64,000 bases of DNA from Akkermansiaceae bacterium (GTDB taxonomy: Bacteria; Verrucomicrobiota; Verrucomicrobiia; Verrucomicrobiales; DEV007), in assembly GCA_024233005.1 (NCBI GenBank), contig JACKQE010000001.1, positions 372,001-436,000 of the forward strand. Reading direction: 5' to 3'. The position numbers and the translations under genes are program-made. This document shows, piece after piece, positions 9,177 through 17,603 of this stretch. The notes beneath the pieces were generated by a model. It was given only the letters and a program-made list of their open reading frames with translations. It was not told the DNA's origin and did no database searches. The stretch's first letter is position 1; every line of letters begins with the position of its first letter.

Positions 9177-9455
9177 ATGCAGGAAAACGAACCGGAACAG
9201 GAGCACGTTGGATTGGAGCATGGCGCCCAGCCACTGGATGCGTTGATGATCGACTTGGGCATTGAGAACCATTTTCTCGTCTGCTCAAGCACGGACCAAT
9301 TGACCCACAAAGTGGTCTCGAAAGCCCGGAGAGGAAGGGAATTGACGCATCGGGCGCAAAGGAAGATCCATGCGGCCATGGAGCGCGCCCTGCGGCAGAA
9401 GGGCATCGAACGGAAGCTGTCCCTGTCCGACCTCTTCAACTACCGCGGGCGATAG
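9177..9455 (+). CDS. Small conserved-looking protein of unknown function
   Basis: A 92-residue cytoplasmic protein with no signal peptide or membrane segment. The N-terminus is acidic (MQENEPEQEHVGLEHG), the middle is hydrophobic (LDALMIDLGIENHFLVCSS), and the C-terminal half is basic and helical (KARRGRELTHRAQRKIHAAM). I do not recognise a family. The ATG at 9177 is chosen over the upstream start at 9069, whose extension looks non-coding. It ends 12 bases before the first sulfotransferase and may be the first gene of the polysaccharide operon. The basic helical half could bind nucleic acid, but that is only inference. Confidence 0.6.
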   Translation: MQENEPEQEHVGLEHGAQPLDALMIDLGIENHFLVCSSTDQLTHKVVSKARRGRELTHRAQRKIHAAMERALRQKGIERKLSLSDLFNYRGR

Positions 9456-9467
9456 GCGGACCGGACC

Positions 9468-10367
9468 ATGAACAGGGCTGTCACAGAGGGCCGGATCCCG
9501 GATTTCCTCGTCATCGGCGCGATGAAATGCGGCACAACGAGCCTCTACCACGATCTTCGGCAAGTGCCGGGGCTTTTTCTGGCCGAAAAAGAACTCAATG
9601 CGCTCTGCCAGCCTTCTCCCTCAGAGGTCTATCAGCAAGCATTCCGTCGCGCCCGTCCGGACCAGCTTTGTGGGGAGGTCTCGCCGGATTATGCGAAATT
9701 GCCAGAATCCGCTCATGTGGTTTCCCGGGCTCGGATGCTTTTTGCCGGTCGAACGCCCCGAATCGTATACTTGGTGCGGGAGCCGGTGTCGCGAACCCGG
9801 AGTCATCACGCCTTTGTTAGTTCGCAACTGGGGAGGTTGAATGAAGGCATGGGGCGTCAGATCGATCAGGCGGTGCGGGATTTTCCACGCCTCATTCAGT
9901 ACAGCCGCTATGCATGGCAACTTCGCCCGTGGGTGGCTGCTTTCGGGCGGGAATCTCTGATGGTGGTCCGATTCGAGGACTATGTCAGCCATCGGACGGA
10001 GACCCTCGCTGAACTCCTGGGTTTCTTTGGCATCAATCCGGAGCTGACCATGCGGGCTTCTGCATCCGTATGGAACCCCACGGAAGGCCGTCCGGTGGTC
10101 ACTCCAGGATGGCGCCGTTTCCTGAACCGGCCATTCTACCGCCGAATTCTCCGTCCGCTGGTCTCCGCAGAGATGCGGGAGCGTCTCCGAAACTGGCTGC
10201 TCCCGAGGAGTCAAGGTCGTCCGGCAGCGCCCAATCTGGAAACGGTCGACTTCATTCTCAGCCAGGTCGCCGCTGACGCAGAGGAACTGAGACGCCTTCT
10301 GGGACGCGAGCAGCCTCTCTGGGATCTGAAGGAGGTTCGGCAGCAATATCTGGCCTCCTCTCCATGA
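9468..10367 (+). CDS. Sulfotransferase (PAPS-dependent)
   Basis: A 299-residue sulfotransferase-domain protein. GAMKCGTTSLYHDL near residue 18 is the 5'-phosphosulfate-binding loop and IVYLVREPVSRTRSHH near residue 103 is the 3'-phosphate-binding motif with its conserved Arg and Ser region; VVRFEDY follows, as in the family. It should transfer sulfate from PAPS to a carbohydrate hydroxyl. It opens the polysaccharide locus and its stop overlaps the flippase start by 4 bases. A second, distantly related sulfotransferase is at 14948. Together they point to a sulfated polymer. Confidence 0.88.
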   Translation: MNRAVTEGRIPDFLVIGAMKCGTTSLYHDLRQVPGLFLAEKELNALCQPSPSEVYQQAFRRARPDQLCGEVSPDYAKLPESAHVVSRARMLFAGRTPRIVYLVREPVSRTRSHHAFVSSQLGRLNEGMGRQIDQAVRDFPRLIQYSRYAWQLRPWVAAFGRESLMVVRFEDYVSHRTETLAELLGFFGINPELTMRASASVWNPTEGRPVVTPGWRRFLNRPFYRRILRPLVSAEMRERLRNWLLPRSQGRPAAPNLETVDFILSQVAADAEELRRLLGREQPLWDLKEVRQQYLASSP

Positions 10368-11791
10368 CTGCGATGGATTCAGAAAGAAAAAACCACGTCC
10401 TAAGGATCGGCTCCAATTTCCTCCAACTGGGAGCCGGTTTTGTGATGGGGCTCCTCGTGGTGCGTCTCCTCCTGGGACTCGGGCAGGAAGCCTACGGGGT
10501 CATCGCCGCTTTGACCGCAGGGAGTGGGATCGCGCAACTACTCAGGGAGGTCATCCGGGCCGGTTTGGTTCCCCGGCTTGGAGCCGCCTGGCATAGCCCA
10601 CATCAGGCAAAGGAGTTTCCCGAAGTTTTCCGGGGCGCCCTTGCCTTGGGAGGAATTGGAGGAGGACTTTCCCTTCTGGCCTTTGGCTTGGTGGTGCTGC
10701 TTTTGCCTAGGCTGGACATCCCACCAGCATTGAGGGAGGCCTCTTCTTTGTTCCTATGCTGGAAGGCTGGGCAAACTGTTCTGGCACTTGCTCTGGGGCC
10801 CTTCCTCACCTCCTTGGTCGTGCAGGAACGGCAAGCCACCTACAACGGGATCCTGATGCTGGAACGGGCTATTGAATTGGCTTCCGCTTGCTGGGTGGCG
10901 TCGGCCTTTGGAGTCGATCATGCCGCCGAGGGGATCGTGGCCTATGGCCGGACCGTGACGCTTGCCAATGGAATGCTACAGATCGCGGTGGCCGGTTGGC
11001 AATTTTGGCGTGTTCCCTTAAGCCGCCAGGTGCCTTGGCACGCCTCCCGGGAGCGGCTGCGGGATGTGGCTGGATCCTTTGGATGGAATGCGGTCCAAGC
11101 GGTGGCCATGAATTTTCATCTCCGGCTCGATATGTTGCTCTCCAATGCGTTGTTGGGGCTTGTCCCGGGATTGGTCTTTTCACTCGCTGGCCAAGCGGCG
11201 TCCTATGTGCGGCAACTTGCCATGGGAGTCGTCAACGGCCTGGATGCGGTCTCCGCACGACAAAAGTCCAGGGGACAGGGTGCCGATCTGGCGGTTCTCA
11301 CGAAAAGCCAGACGGAATTGGCGGCTTGGATTGTGATCCCGACAGCGGCGGTGTTCTGGGTGTGGGCGGAAGACCTGCTTCGCTGGTGGCTGGGCCACCG
11401 TTTGAATCATTCTGACGATCTTCTGTCTCTGGTGGCTTTTCAAACAAGAGTGTTGCTCCTAGGGGTGGCGGTTCGGAGCATCTCCGAGCCATGGATGGCG
11501 ATCCTTTCCGGAGCGGGGCAAGTGAAACGGTATGCGCCCCTGCTCTTGGCTGGCGCCTTGGTCAGTCCGCTGCTGATCGTTGCGGGCATTGCGGGATTGC
11601 CTGCTGCCTCCTCGCATTGGCTCATCCCGGGCGTTTTTTCGGCCGTGTTGCTGATGGTTCACGGGGTTTTTCTGCCCGGGATTGTCTCCAAAACGGTGCG
11701 TCTGCCATGGTATTCGCTATACCGTCCATTGCTGCTTCCGACGATGCTTTCGGTGGCCGCTGTTTTGGGGGTTTGGTGTTGGCGTGCTTGA
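10364..11791 (+). CDS. Wzx-type polysaccharide flippase
   Basis: A 475-residue polytopic membrane protein of the MATE-like polysaccharide exporter superfamily (Wzx type), with about 12-14 hydrophobic segments. The first segment starts around LQLGAGFVMGLLVVRLLLGL. It probably flips undecaprenyl-linked repeat units across the inner membrane. The start overlaps the stop of the sulfotransferase gene (ATGA), indicating translational coupling. The gene precedes a Wzy-like polymerase, as in Wzx/Wzy-dependent loci. Assignment rests on topology, length and context more than on motifs. Confidence 0.82.
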   Translation: MTAMDSERKNHVLRIGSNFLQLGAGFVMGLLVVRLLLGLGQEAYGVIAALTAGSGIAQLLREVIRAGLVPRLGAAWHSPHQAKEFPEVFRGALALGGIGGGLSLLAFGLVVLLLPRLDIPPALREASSLFLCWKAGQTVLALALGPFLTSLVVQERQATYNGILMLERAIELASACWVASAFGVDHAAEGIVAYGRTVTLANGMLQIAVAGWQFWRVPLSRQVPWHASRERLRDVAGSFGWNAVQAVAMNFHLRLDMLLSNALLGLVPGLVFSLAGQAASYVRQLAMGVVNGLDAVSARQKSRGQGADLAVLTKSQTELAAWIVIPTAAVFWVWAEDLLRWWLGHRLNHSDDLLSLVAFQTRVLLLGVAVRSISEPWMAILSGAGQVKRYAPLLLAGALVSPLLIVAGIAGLPAASSHWLIPGVFSAVLLMVHGVFLPGIVSKTVRLPWYSLYRPLLLPTMLSVAAVLGVWCWRA

Positions 11792-11851
11792 AAAAGCGAT
11801 CCCTCAGCCTGAGTCTTCATTCCTGTGGTTCCAATTTCCCTAACTCGCCGA

Positions 11852-13243
11852 ATGATTTCTCCTTTCGGGGTTCTCAGCGCGGTGTGCCTGGTTGCGGCGG
11901 GACTCACCATGCTCGTGCTCTGGCATCCGCGGATGATCCCGGCGGTTGTTGGCGTTTGGACACTGGGGATTGTCCTGGTTCCCGCGGCCCGGGCCGGGAG
12001 GTATGATGTGCTCTCTTCCTGGACCATGGGAGCACTCTGCCTGCTGATCGGGTTGACCCTGCGGGGCTTTTACGTGTCCGCTGGCTTTCCGGATGAGGTC
12101 ACCTTGGATGAAATGTTTTGGTTGGGGAAAGCACCCACTTTTTTTGCCTGGCCGGGGCTGTTCCTGCTTGCCTCCCTTGGCCTTTTCGCGGCAGGCTTTG
12201 GCGTTCCGACGGCCCGAAACGTGGCGAGGCGTCTTTTTTGGGACCAGTCCCGACTTTACCCGGTGGCGTGGATGCTTCTGGGCCTTTCCTTGGTGGGAAC
12301 CGTCGCCTACATCAGCTTGACGCGGGATTCAGCTTCCGGGCTTCTTTCGGCAAAGCGTACCGTCATTCCCGACCTCGAATTGACCGGGAGCGGGTATCTG
12401 TCCTTTGGCTGGGCTCGTTTTTTGGCATCGTTCGGCTTCTTTGGTCATTTGCTCGTTCTGGGGGATGCCCTTGGGGAGGAAAGCCGATCCCGGAAGGCCA
12501 AGCTGGTCTTTTCGGGACTGCTGTTTGTTTGCAGCGCGCTCGTTCCCATCTATGCCAGCCTGCGGGGCACGGTTGCCATGAATGCACTGCTCTCGCTCGC
12601 CTTGATCTATCATTTCCGTCCATCGGTGGCCAAATGGGTGGCCGTGCCGGGACTTTTTCTGGTCGCCGTGTTGGTCCAAAGCATGACCCTGTTGCGGGCG
12701 GAACGCGACTCTGCCGATGCATGGGAACGTTTCCACCCCGGATGGGAGGCCTTAGATTCGGTGGTACTGAATCGAAATCAGATCGATTTATTCAAAACGG
12801 CGCACATCATGAACGCTGTCCCGGAAGAACTCCCCTATGCGTGGGGAAGGACGATCGCGGTATGGGCTCTCTCCCCTGTGCCCCGGGAAATCTGGCCCGA
12901 CAAACCAGTCACTCAACCCGGTCCTGAGGTTGGTTCGGTTGTTTACGATCAACGAGTCGCGGGGGTTCCTCCGGGATTGGTGGCCGAGGGGTATTGGAAT
13001 TTCGGCTGGTTGGGGGCCTTGGGACTTTGCTGGCTCGCTGGAAATGGGCTGCGCGCTCTGGAAAGCCGTTTTCGCCCCCTCCCCGGGGAGCCGGGCCCCC
13101 GGTTTCTGGTGTATTTGGTTGGAGTGTTTCCTTTCGCCTTCCATGTCTTGGGCAACAGTCTTGGCATGGGGCTTCACCGCTTCGTCATGGATACGGTCCT
13201 GATGTGGGGAATCTGCCGTTTGGCCTATTGTCCCCGGCCATGA
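11852..13243 (+). CDS. Wzy-like O-antigen/exopolysaccharide polymerase
   Basis: A 463-residue polytopic membrane protein with about 10-12 hydrophobic segments and a large extracytoplasmic loop before the last ones. That loop contains NRNQIDLFKTAHIMNAVP, then SPVPREIWPDKP and GLVAEGYWNFGW; the PREIWPxKP and EGYWNFG stretches recur in oligosaccharide repeat-unit polymerases. It should join lipid-linked repeat units in the periplasm. Start choice is uncertain: ATG at 11852 is used here, and a GTG at 11825 would add nine residues. The stop overlaps the next glycosyltransferase start by 4 bases. Confidence 0.8.
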   Translation: MISPFGVLSAVCLVAAGLTMLVLWHPRMIPAVVGVWTLGIVLVPAARAGRYDVLSSWTMGALCLLIGLTLRGFYVSAGFPDEVTLDEMFWLGKAPTFFAWPGLFLLASLGLFAAGFGVPTARNVARRLFWDQSRLYPVAWMLLGLSLVGTVAYISLTRDSASGLLSAKRTVIPDLELTGSGYLSFGWARFLASFGFFGHLLVLGDALGEESRSRKAKLVFSGLLFVCSALVPIYASLRGTVAMNALLSLALIYHFRPSVAKWVAVPGLFLVAVLVQSMTLLRAERDSADAWERFHPGWEALDSVVLNRNQIDLFKTAHIMNAVPEELPYAWGRTIAVWALSPVPREIWPDKPVTQPGPEVGSVVYDQRVAGVPPGLVAEGYWNFGWLGALGLCWLAGNGLRALESRFRPLPGEPGPRFLVYLVGVFPFAFHVLGNSLGMGLHRFVMDTVLMWGICRLAYCPRP

Positions 13244-14385
13244 AGATTTTAGAACTTACCCATTCGTTGGCGGCTGCCCACGGAGGGCTTCCGGTGGTGG
13301 TGGTCGGATTGAGCCGGTGTCTGGCCGCCTCAGGAACGGAGGTTGCCCTTGTCACCGCAGATGCCCGGAACACAGCAGGATTGGTGGAAGGGGCCAATGT
13401 TGCAGGGTCTCAGGAGGCCGCCCCCATCATGGCTCGCCTTCGTCATGCCCATGCTCTTGGACCTGTTTCCCTCGTGCACCAGCATGGGCTCTGGGTGAGG
13501 CTGTGCCGAGAAGGAGCCCGATTTGCCCATCGTCTGGCGCTCCCATGGGTGGTCTCTCCTCATGGCATGCTTGAGCCATGGGCTCTGGGGCACCATGCGT
13601 GGCGGAAAAAGATTGCCTGGAGCGTGTATCAGCATCGCGATTTGAAACGTGCCGCCGCTTTCCATGTCACTTCCGTGGAGGAAGGTCTTTCAGTGCGTCA
13701 ATTGGGATTCCGGCAACCCATTTTCCTTTCCCCTCCCGGTCTCAATCCCATACCAGGAGAGGCCCTTGACCCTCCGTCGGCGTCCGCCTTCAGGAACCGT
13801 CGAAGCGCTCTTTTCCTCTCACGGCTTCACCCCAAAAAAGGTCTCCCACTGTTGCTGGAAGCATGGCACCAGCTGCGTCCGGACGGCTGGGAATTGATCA
13901 TCGCCGGCCCGGACGAAAACGGGCACCGAGAACAGTTGGAGCGCCTGGTACGGCGGTGGGGACTGCAGGGTGTGGTCCGTTTCAGGGGACTTCTGACGGG
14001 TTCGGAACGTGACACGGCCTTCCGAAGGGCCGATCTGTTTGTGCTCCCGACCCATTCCGAGAATTTTGGTCTTGTCGTCGCCGAGGCTCTGCAATATGGC
14101 ATGCCAGTGTTGACCACCAGCGGGGCCCCTTGGAGCAGTTTAGCGCATCAGGATTGTGGTTGGCAGGTGCCCGTGTCCGTGCCGGGGCTGACCGCCGGGC
14201 TGGCCTCGGCTTTTGCGATGAGTGATGAAGAGCGACGGGCCATGGGTCGGCGGGGAAAAAACTGGGTCGAAAAACAGCTGAATTGGGCGACGGTGGGTTC
14301 CGCCTTCGCTGACTTTTATCGATGGGTTCTCGATGGCGGAGCCGTCCCGAAGAATGTGTTTACGGATGATTTTCCCGAAACATGA
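13240..14385 (+). CDS. Glycosyltransferase family 4
   Basis: A 381-residue GT-B retaining glycosyltransferase. The N-terminal part (MKILELTHSLAAAHGGLPVV) has the Gly-rich acceptor-side loop. VSPHGMLEPWA is typical of exopolysaccharide GT4 enzymes, LFLSRLHPKKGLPLLLEAW begins the donor domain, and PTHSENFGLVVAEAL is the E-x7-E region that binds the nucleotide sugar. It probably adds a sugar to the lipid-linked repeat unit at the cytoplasmic face. Both ends overlap neighbours by 4 bases. The ATG at 13240 is chosen because the open frame upstream lies inside the polymerase gene. Confidence 0.92.
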   Translation: MKILELTHSLAAAHGGLPVVVVGLSRCLAASGTEVALVTADARNTAGLVEGANVAGSQEAAPIMARLRHAHALGPVSLVHQHGLWVRLCREGARFAHRLALPWVVSPHGMLEPWALGHHAWRKKIAWSVYQHRDLKRAAAFHVTSVEEGLSVRQLGFRQPIFLSPPGLNPIPGEALDPPSASAFRNRRSALFLSRLHPKKGLPLLLEAWHQLRPDGWELIIAGPDENGHREQLERLVRRWGLQGVVRFRGLLTGSERDTAFRRADLFVLPTHSENFGLVVAEALQYGMPVLTTSGAPWSSLAHQDCGWQVPVSVPGLTAGLASAFAMSDEERRAMGRRGKNWVEKQLNWATVGSAFADFYRWVLDGGAVPKNVFTDDFPET

Positions 14386-14951
14386 ACGACCCCGCTGCAA
14401 ACCCCGATCTCACCGCGTATTGCAAAGGGGATTACCGTCCCGGCTCCACGCTGCGCCGGATCCTATGGTATGCCGTGAGTCTGGTTGGATTTGAATCCCC
14501 CTTTCCCTGGCCCATGGCTGGGAAGGCCTGGGTGTTGCGTTTGTTTGGGGCTCAGATCGGCCGAGGGCTCGTCATCAAACCCAGAGTTCAGATCAAATTT
14601 CCTTGGAAACTTGTCATAGGAAGTCATTGCTGGATTGGCGAAAGGGTCTGGATTGACAATCCCGCGCCCGTCTCGTTGGGGGATCACGTTGTGATTTCCC
14701 AGGGCGTGTGCCTCGTGACAGGGAACCACGACTACCGATCCCCGCAGTTTGACCTCCGACTTGAGCCGATCCTTGTCGGCGATGGCGCCTGGCTCGCTGC
14801 TCACTGCCGGGTTGGCCCCGGAGCCACCGTGGGGGCCCGAGCAATTCTCACTTTCGGGAGCGTTGCTACGGACTCCCTGCTACCAGAAATGGTTTACGGA
14901 GGGAATCCCGCCGTCCTGCGTCGTTCCCGGGGACCTAATCCAGACCGATGA
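14382..14951 (+). CDS. WcaF-type hexapeptide-repeat acetyltransferase
   Basis: A 189-residue left-handed beta-helix acyltransferase like colanic-acid WcaF. It has the N-terminal YRPGSTLRRILWY segment, isoleucine-patch repeats from about residue 58 to 165 (GRGLVIKPRVQIKFPWKLVI, then VSLGDHVVISQGVCLVTGNH), the catalytic His in TGNHDY, and PILVGDGAWLAAHCRVGPGA. It probably O-acetylates the polysaccharide repeat unit using acetyl-CoA. Four-base overlaps with the GT4 gene upstream and the sulfotransferase gene downstream place it firmly in the operon. Confidence 0.92.
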   Translation: MNDPAANPDLTAYCKGDYRPGSTLRRILWYAVSLVGFESPFPWPMAGKAWVLRLFGAQIGRGLVIKPRVQIKFPWKLVIGSHCWIGERVWIDNPAPVSLGDHVVISQGVCLVTGNHDYRSPQFDLRLEPILVGDGAWLAAHCRVGPGATVGARAILTFGSVATDSLLPEMVYGGNPAVLRRSRGPNPDR

Positions 14952-15805
14952 CCCGGAAGATCCGTTTGCCCATTGTCCTGTTGGGGGCACCCCGTTCCGG
15001 AACCACGCTGTTGGGAAAACTTTTTGCGGCCCATCCAGACGTTGCCTATTGGGAAGAACCCCGCCCAATCTGGACCCAGGGGAACTCATGGCGCAGCGAC
15101 GATAGGCTGGACGCGTCCCACCTCACGGAGGGCATCGCCCAACAGATCGATGGCGTTTTTGGGCGGTTTGTGCTGCGTTCGGGACGGACCCGGTTTGCCG
15201 AGAAAACCCCTTCCAATTTGCTCCGGATTCCCTTTATTTACGCTTTGTATCCCGATGTCCGATTCATCCACTTGGTCCGGGACCCCCGGTCGGTGGTGGC
15301 CTCCATGCGGGGGATGCTGGCCAAGTCTCCTGATGCCCGGAGGGTCCTCTCGAGAGTTTGGGAAACCCCCCTGGGCGGGTGGCCGGCCCAAATTGCGCTC
15401 GCCTTTCGCGGGATGGTCGAGCCGCTTTGGCGGGGAGGCCGGAAACGATTCTGGGGGCCGCGACCTCCCGGATGGCAGAGTTGGATCGGCTTGCCTGAGG
15501 AAATCCGGTTGGCCAAACAATGGAACGGGTTGGTTGAGACAGGAGTGACGGAATTGGGCAGGCTACCAAAGGAAACCTCAATGGTCATCCGCTACGAAGA
15601 TCTGGTGCGAGACCCGGCGAGCAGTCTGGATTTGCTCTATGATTTTGCAGGCTTGAGCCGGGAAGCCGACACTCTGGCAAAAGCAGTGGCCCTGGTGAGG
15701 CATCCGGCCAACCGATCGATTCACGGCGGGTTGACTGTTGAGCAAGCATCCCAAGTCACCCGAGAAACAGCGCCGTTGCTTTCCACATTGGGATATCCCG
15801 CATGA
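14948..15805 (+). CDS. Sulfotransferase (second in locus)
   Basis: A 285-residue sulfotransferase. GAPRSGTTLLGKL near residue 13 is the 5'-phosphosulfate loop, and RFIHLVRDPRSVVASMRGML near residue 100 is the 3'-phosphate motif. A late MVIRYEDLVRDP block is typical of sulfotransferase family 3 proteins. It differs from the sulfotransferase at 9468, so the two likely modify different positions or sugars (inference). Start overlaps the acetyltransferase stop, and stop overlaps the GT2 start, each by 4 bases. Confidence 0.9.
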   Translation: MTRKIRLPIVLLGAPRSGTTLLGKLFAAHPDVAYWEEPRPIWTQGNSWRSDDRLDASHLTEGIAQQIDGVFGRFVLRSGRTRFAEKTPSNLLRIPFIYALYPDVRFIHLVRDPRSVVASMRGMLAKSPDARRVLSRVWETPLGGWPAQIALAFRGMVEPLWRGGRKRFWGPRPPGWQSWIGLPEEIRLAKQWNGLVETGVTELGRLPKETSMVIRYEDLVRDPASSLDLLYDFAGLSREADTLAKAVALVRHPANRSIHGGLTVEQASQVTRETAPLLSTLGYPA

Positions 15806-16653
15806 AAATCACCGTCATTACTGTCTGCCGTAATGCCGTGACGACGCTGGGGGATTGTCTCGAGTCGGTGCGGCGTCAGCAGCACCCTGAGGTGGAACAT
15901 TGGGTTATTGATGGGGCCTCGACGGATGGCACCAGCGAACTTCTGGCCCGCTCGGCGCGCCCGGGATTGCGTGTCCTGAGTGAGCCGGATGAAGGGCTTT
16001 ACCATGCCATGAACAAAGGTCTCGCCCTCGCCACGGGTGATGTGGTGGGATTTCTGAATGCCGACGATGTCCTGGCGCATGACCGGGTACTCAACGAAGT
16101 CGCGGCGGCCCTGGCGGATCCGGTGATGGAAGCCTGCCATGCGGACCTCTGTTACGTGAGGTGCGGGGATCCGGGGCACATCGTCCGATATTGGAAGTCA
16201 AAGCCCTTTCATGCGGGACTGTTCCGCTATGGTTGGATGCCTCCCCATCCCACCTTCTATGCCCGGAAGTCCGTTTATCAGATGCACGGCGGATTTGATC
16301 CCAGTTTTCAATTTGGCGCGGACTGGGATCTCCTGCTCCGCTTCTTCGAGGTCGCGCGAATTCGCACCGTCCACGTGCCTTCCATCTGGGTCCTTATGCG
16401 CGTGGGGGGAGTGACCAACCGTTCGCTTGGCAATATCCTCCGCAACAATCTTGAAGGCCTCCGTGCCTTCCGCAAATACCGTCTCTGGCCCAGCCCTTGG
16501 TATCCGTTGGCGAAGTTGGCGCACCGGTTGCCCCAGTTCATTCGCCGTCCAGAAAAACGTCCGGCAGTTGATGCCAACCTCCTTTCTGACGATGACTCCG
16601 ATTCTGCGCCCCCCGATGGAGATCCTTTCACTGATGGCCGCAGGCCCCCATGA
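15802..16653 (+). CDS. Glycosyltransferase family 2
   Basis: A 283-residue GT-A glycosyltransferase. MKITVITVCRNAVTTLGDCL is the N-terminal nucleotide-binding strand, HWVIDGASTDGTSELL follows, and FLNADDVLAHDRV carries the metal-binding DxD-like motif. Similar enzymes are common in colanic-acid-like loci (WcaA/WcaE type). It has no evident membrane segment. It is the last gene of the tightly overlapped polysaccharide run. The C-terminal 25 residues are charged and low in complexity. Confidence 0.92.
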   Translation: MKITVITVCRNAVTTLGDCLESVRRQQHPEVEHWVIDGASTDGTSELLARSARPGLRVLSEPDEGLYHAMNKGLALATGDVVGFLNADDVLAHDRVLNEVAAALADPVMEACHADLCYVRCGDPGHIVRYWKSKPFHAGLFRYGWMPPHPTFYARKSVYQMHGGFDPSFQFGADWDLLLRFFEVARIRTVHVPSIWVLMRVGGVTNRSLGNILRNNLEGLRAFRKYRLWPSPWYPLAKLAHRLPQFIRRPEKRPAVDANLLSDDDSDSAPPDGDPFTDGRRPP

Positions 16654-16815
16654 TTGCTCAAGGCTTGGTTTTCGCTGAGAAATAGTCACCATGGAAGATT
16701 GAGGCGGTTTGGATGGTCCTTTTCCGGGACATTTCCCTCCCTGGCACCGTGACGGCCGTTCGATTGAAAGGTTGCATGAAGGTGAAAGCCCCTCCACACT
16801 GTCAGTCCTCCGACA

Positions 16816-17583
16816 ATGAGCAAAGATCCGACTTCCGACAAGGACACCCTCTGGCGCGGCCTGCGCCCTGAAGCCCGTGCCGCCCTCGATATCCGTGATT
16901 ACACCAGATCTGATCTGGCCACCAGGCTCCGCACTTCCGGTGTCGAAGCCGGTGAAATCGCCACCGAGGTTCCCGGACCCAAACCCGGGCTGGAAAGCGC
17001 TTGGATTCCTGGGGTGGAGATTTTCACGCGCCGAATTTTTCAGCAGCGCCACCGGGGGTGGTTCGGCGAGTTCGCCCGTCTCACAGAAGGCCGGCTCCAC
17101 GACATCGGGCTCAATCCCCAGCAATGGGCCACTGCCACGATGTTTGCCGGAACCGCCAAGGGATTCCATATTCATCCTCCCCACATCCCTGCTGGATTCG
17201 GCATCGAAGAATGGTTCCAGAAGCTCTACGGATCCGTGTCGGGGTCCTATGAGGAACGGCCTTACTCCCTTGAGCAGTGGGATGCCATGTTTTTCATTCA
17301 AGGCGTCGTTGAATTTCTCCTCGTGGACGAACGCGTGGGTATGGAGCGCCGCATCATGCGTTTCATCATTGATGGCGACAACCGTCCCGGGGCGGGCAAC
17401 ATCGGGTTGGTGATCCCCTCCGGTGTGGCTCATGCGTTGCGCTGCGGGAGCACCCAGGATGTGATCATGGCCTACGGCACCAGCACCACTTTCACCCCGC
17501 CTTTCGAAGGACGCATTGCCGCAGGGGTTGAGCAATGCCCGCTCCCGGGGGAATGGCAAGCCTATCTCGAAGGAGGCGCCTGA
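16816..17583 (+). CDS. RmlC-like cupin, dTDP-sugar epimerase-like
   Basis: A 255-residue protein with an RmlC-like double-stranded beta-helix core. FHIHPPHIPAG, EEWFQKLYGSVSGSYEERP, DAMFFIQGVVEFLLVDER and GLVIPSGVAHALRCGS correspond to the strands of dTDP-4-dehydrorhamnose 3,5-epimerase. An N-terminal extension of about 90 residues is not family-like. It may modify a nucleotide sugar for the adjacent locus, but the catalytic His/Tyr set cannot be confirmed by eye. A 162-base spacer separates it from the GT2 gene. The MsbA-like exporter follows 20 bases after its stop. Confidence 0.75.
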   Translation: MSKDPTSDKDTLWRGLRPEARAALDIRDYTRSDLATRLRTSGVEAGEIATEVPGPKPGLESAWIPGVEIFTRRIFQQRHRGWFGEFARLTEGRLHDIGLNPQQWATATMFAGTAKGFHIHPPHIPAGFGIEEWFQKLYGSVSGSYEERPYSLEQWDAMFFIQGVVEFLLVDERVGMERRIMRFIIDGDNRPGAGNIGLVIPSGVAHALRCGSTQDVIMAYGTSTTFTPPFEGRIAAGVEQCPLPGEWQAYLEGGA

Positions 17584-17603
17584 TCCATAGGGAATTGGTA
17601 TCC

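Noticed and set aside
9026..9439. N-terminal extension of the 2-hydroxyacid dehydrogenase frame
   Set aside because: The extension is antisense to the 92-residue gene, lacks family sequence, and the ATG at 9025 matches the expected protein start.
16742..16757. TGGCAC with a GG-N10-GC spacing, sigma-54-like, before the RmlC-like gene
   Set aside because: The -12 half reads CGGC rather than TTGC, and such matches are frequent by chance in GC-rich DNA.
16198..17559. 453-codon open frame on the minus strand
   Set aside because: It is antisense to the GT2 and RmlC-like genes, spans their intergenic gap, and its translation has no recognisable motif; it is a high-GC shadow.
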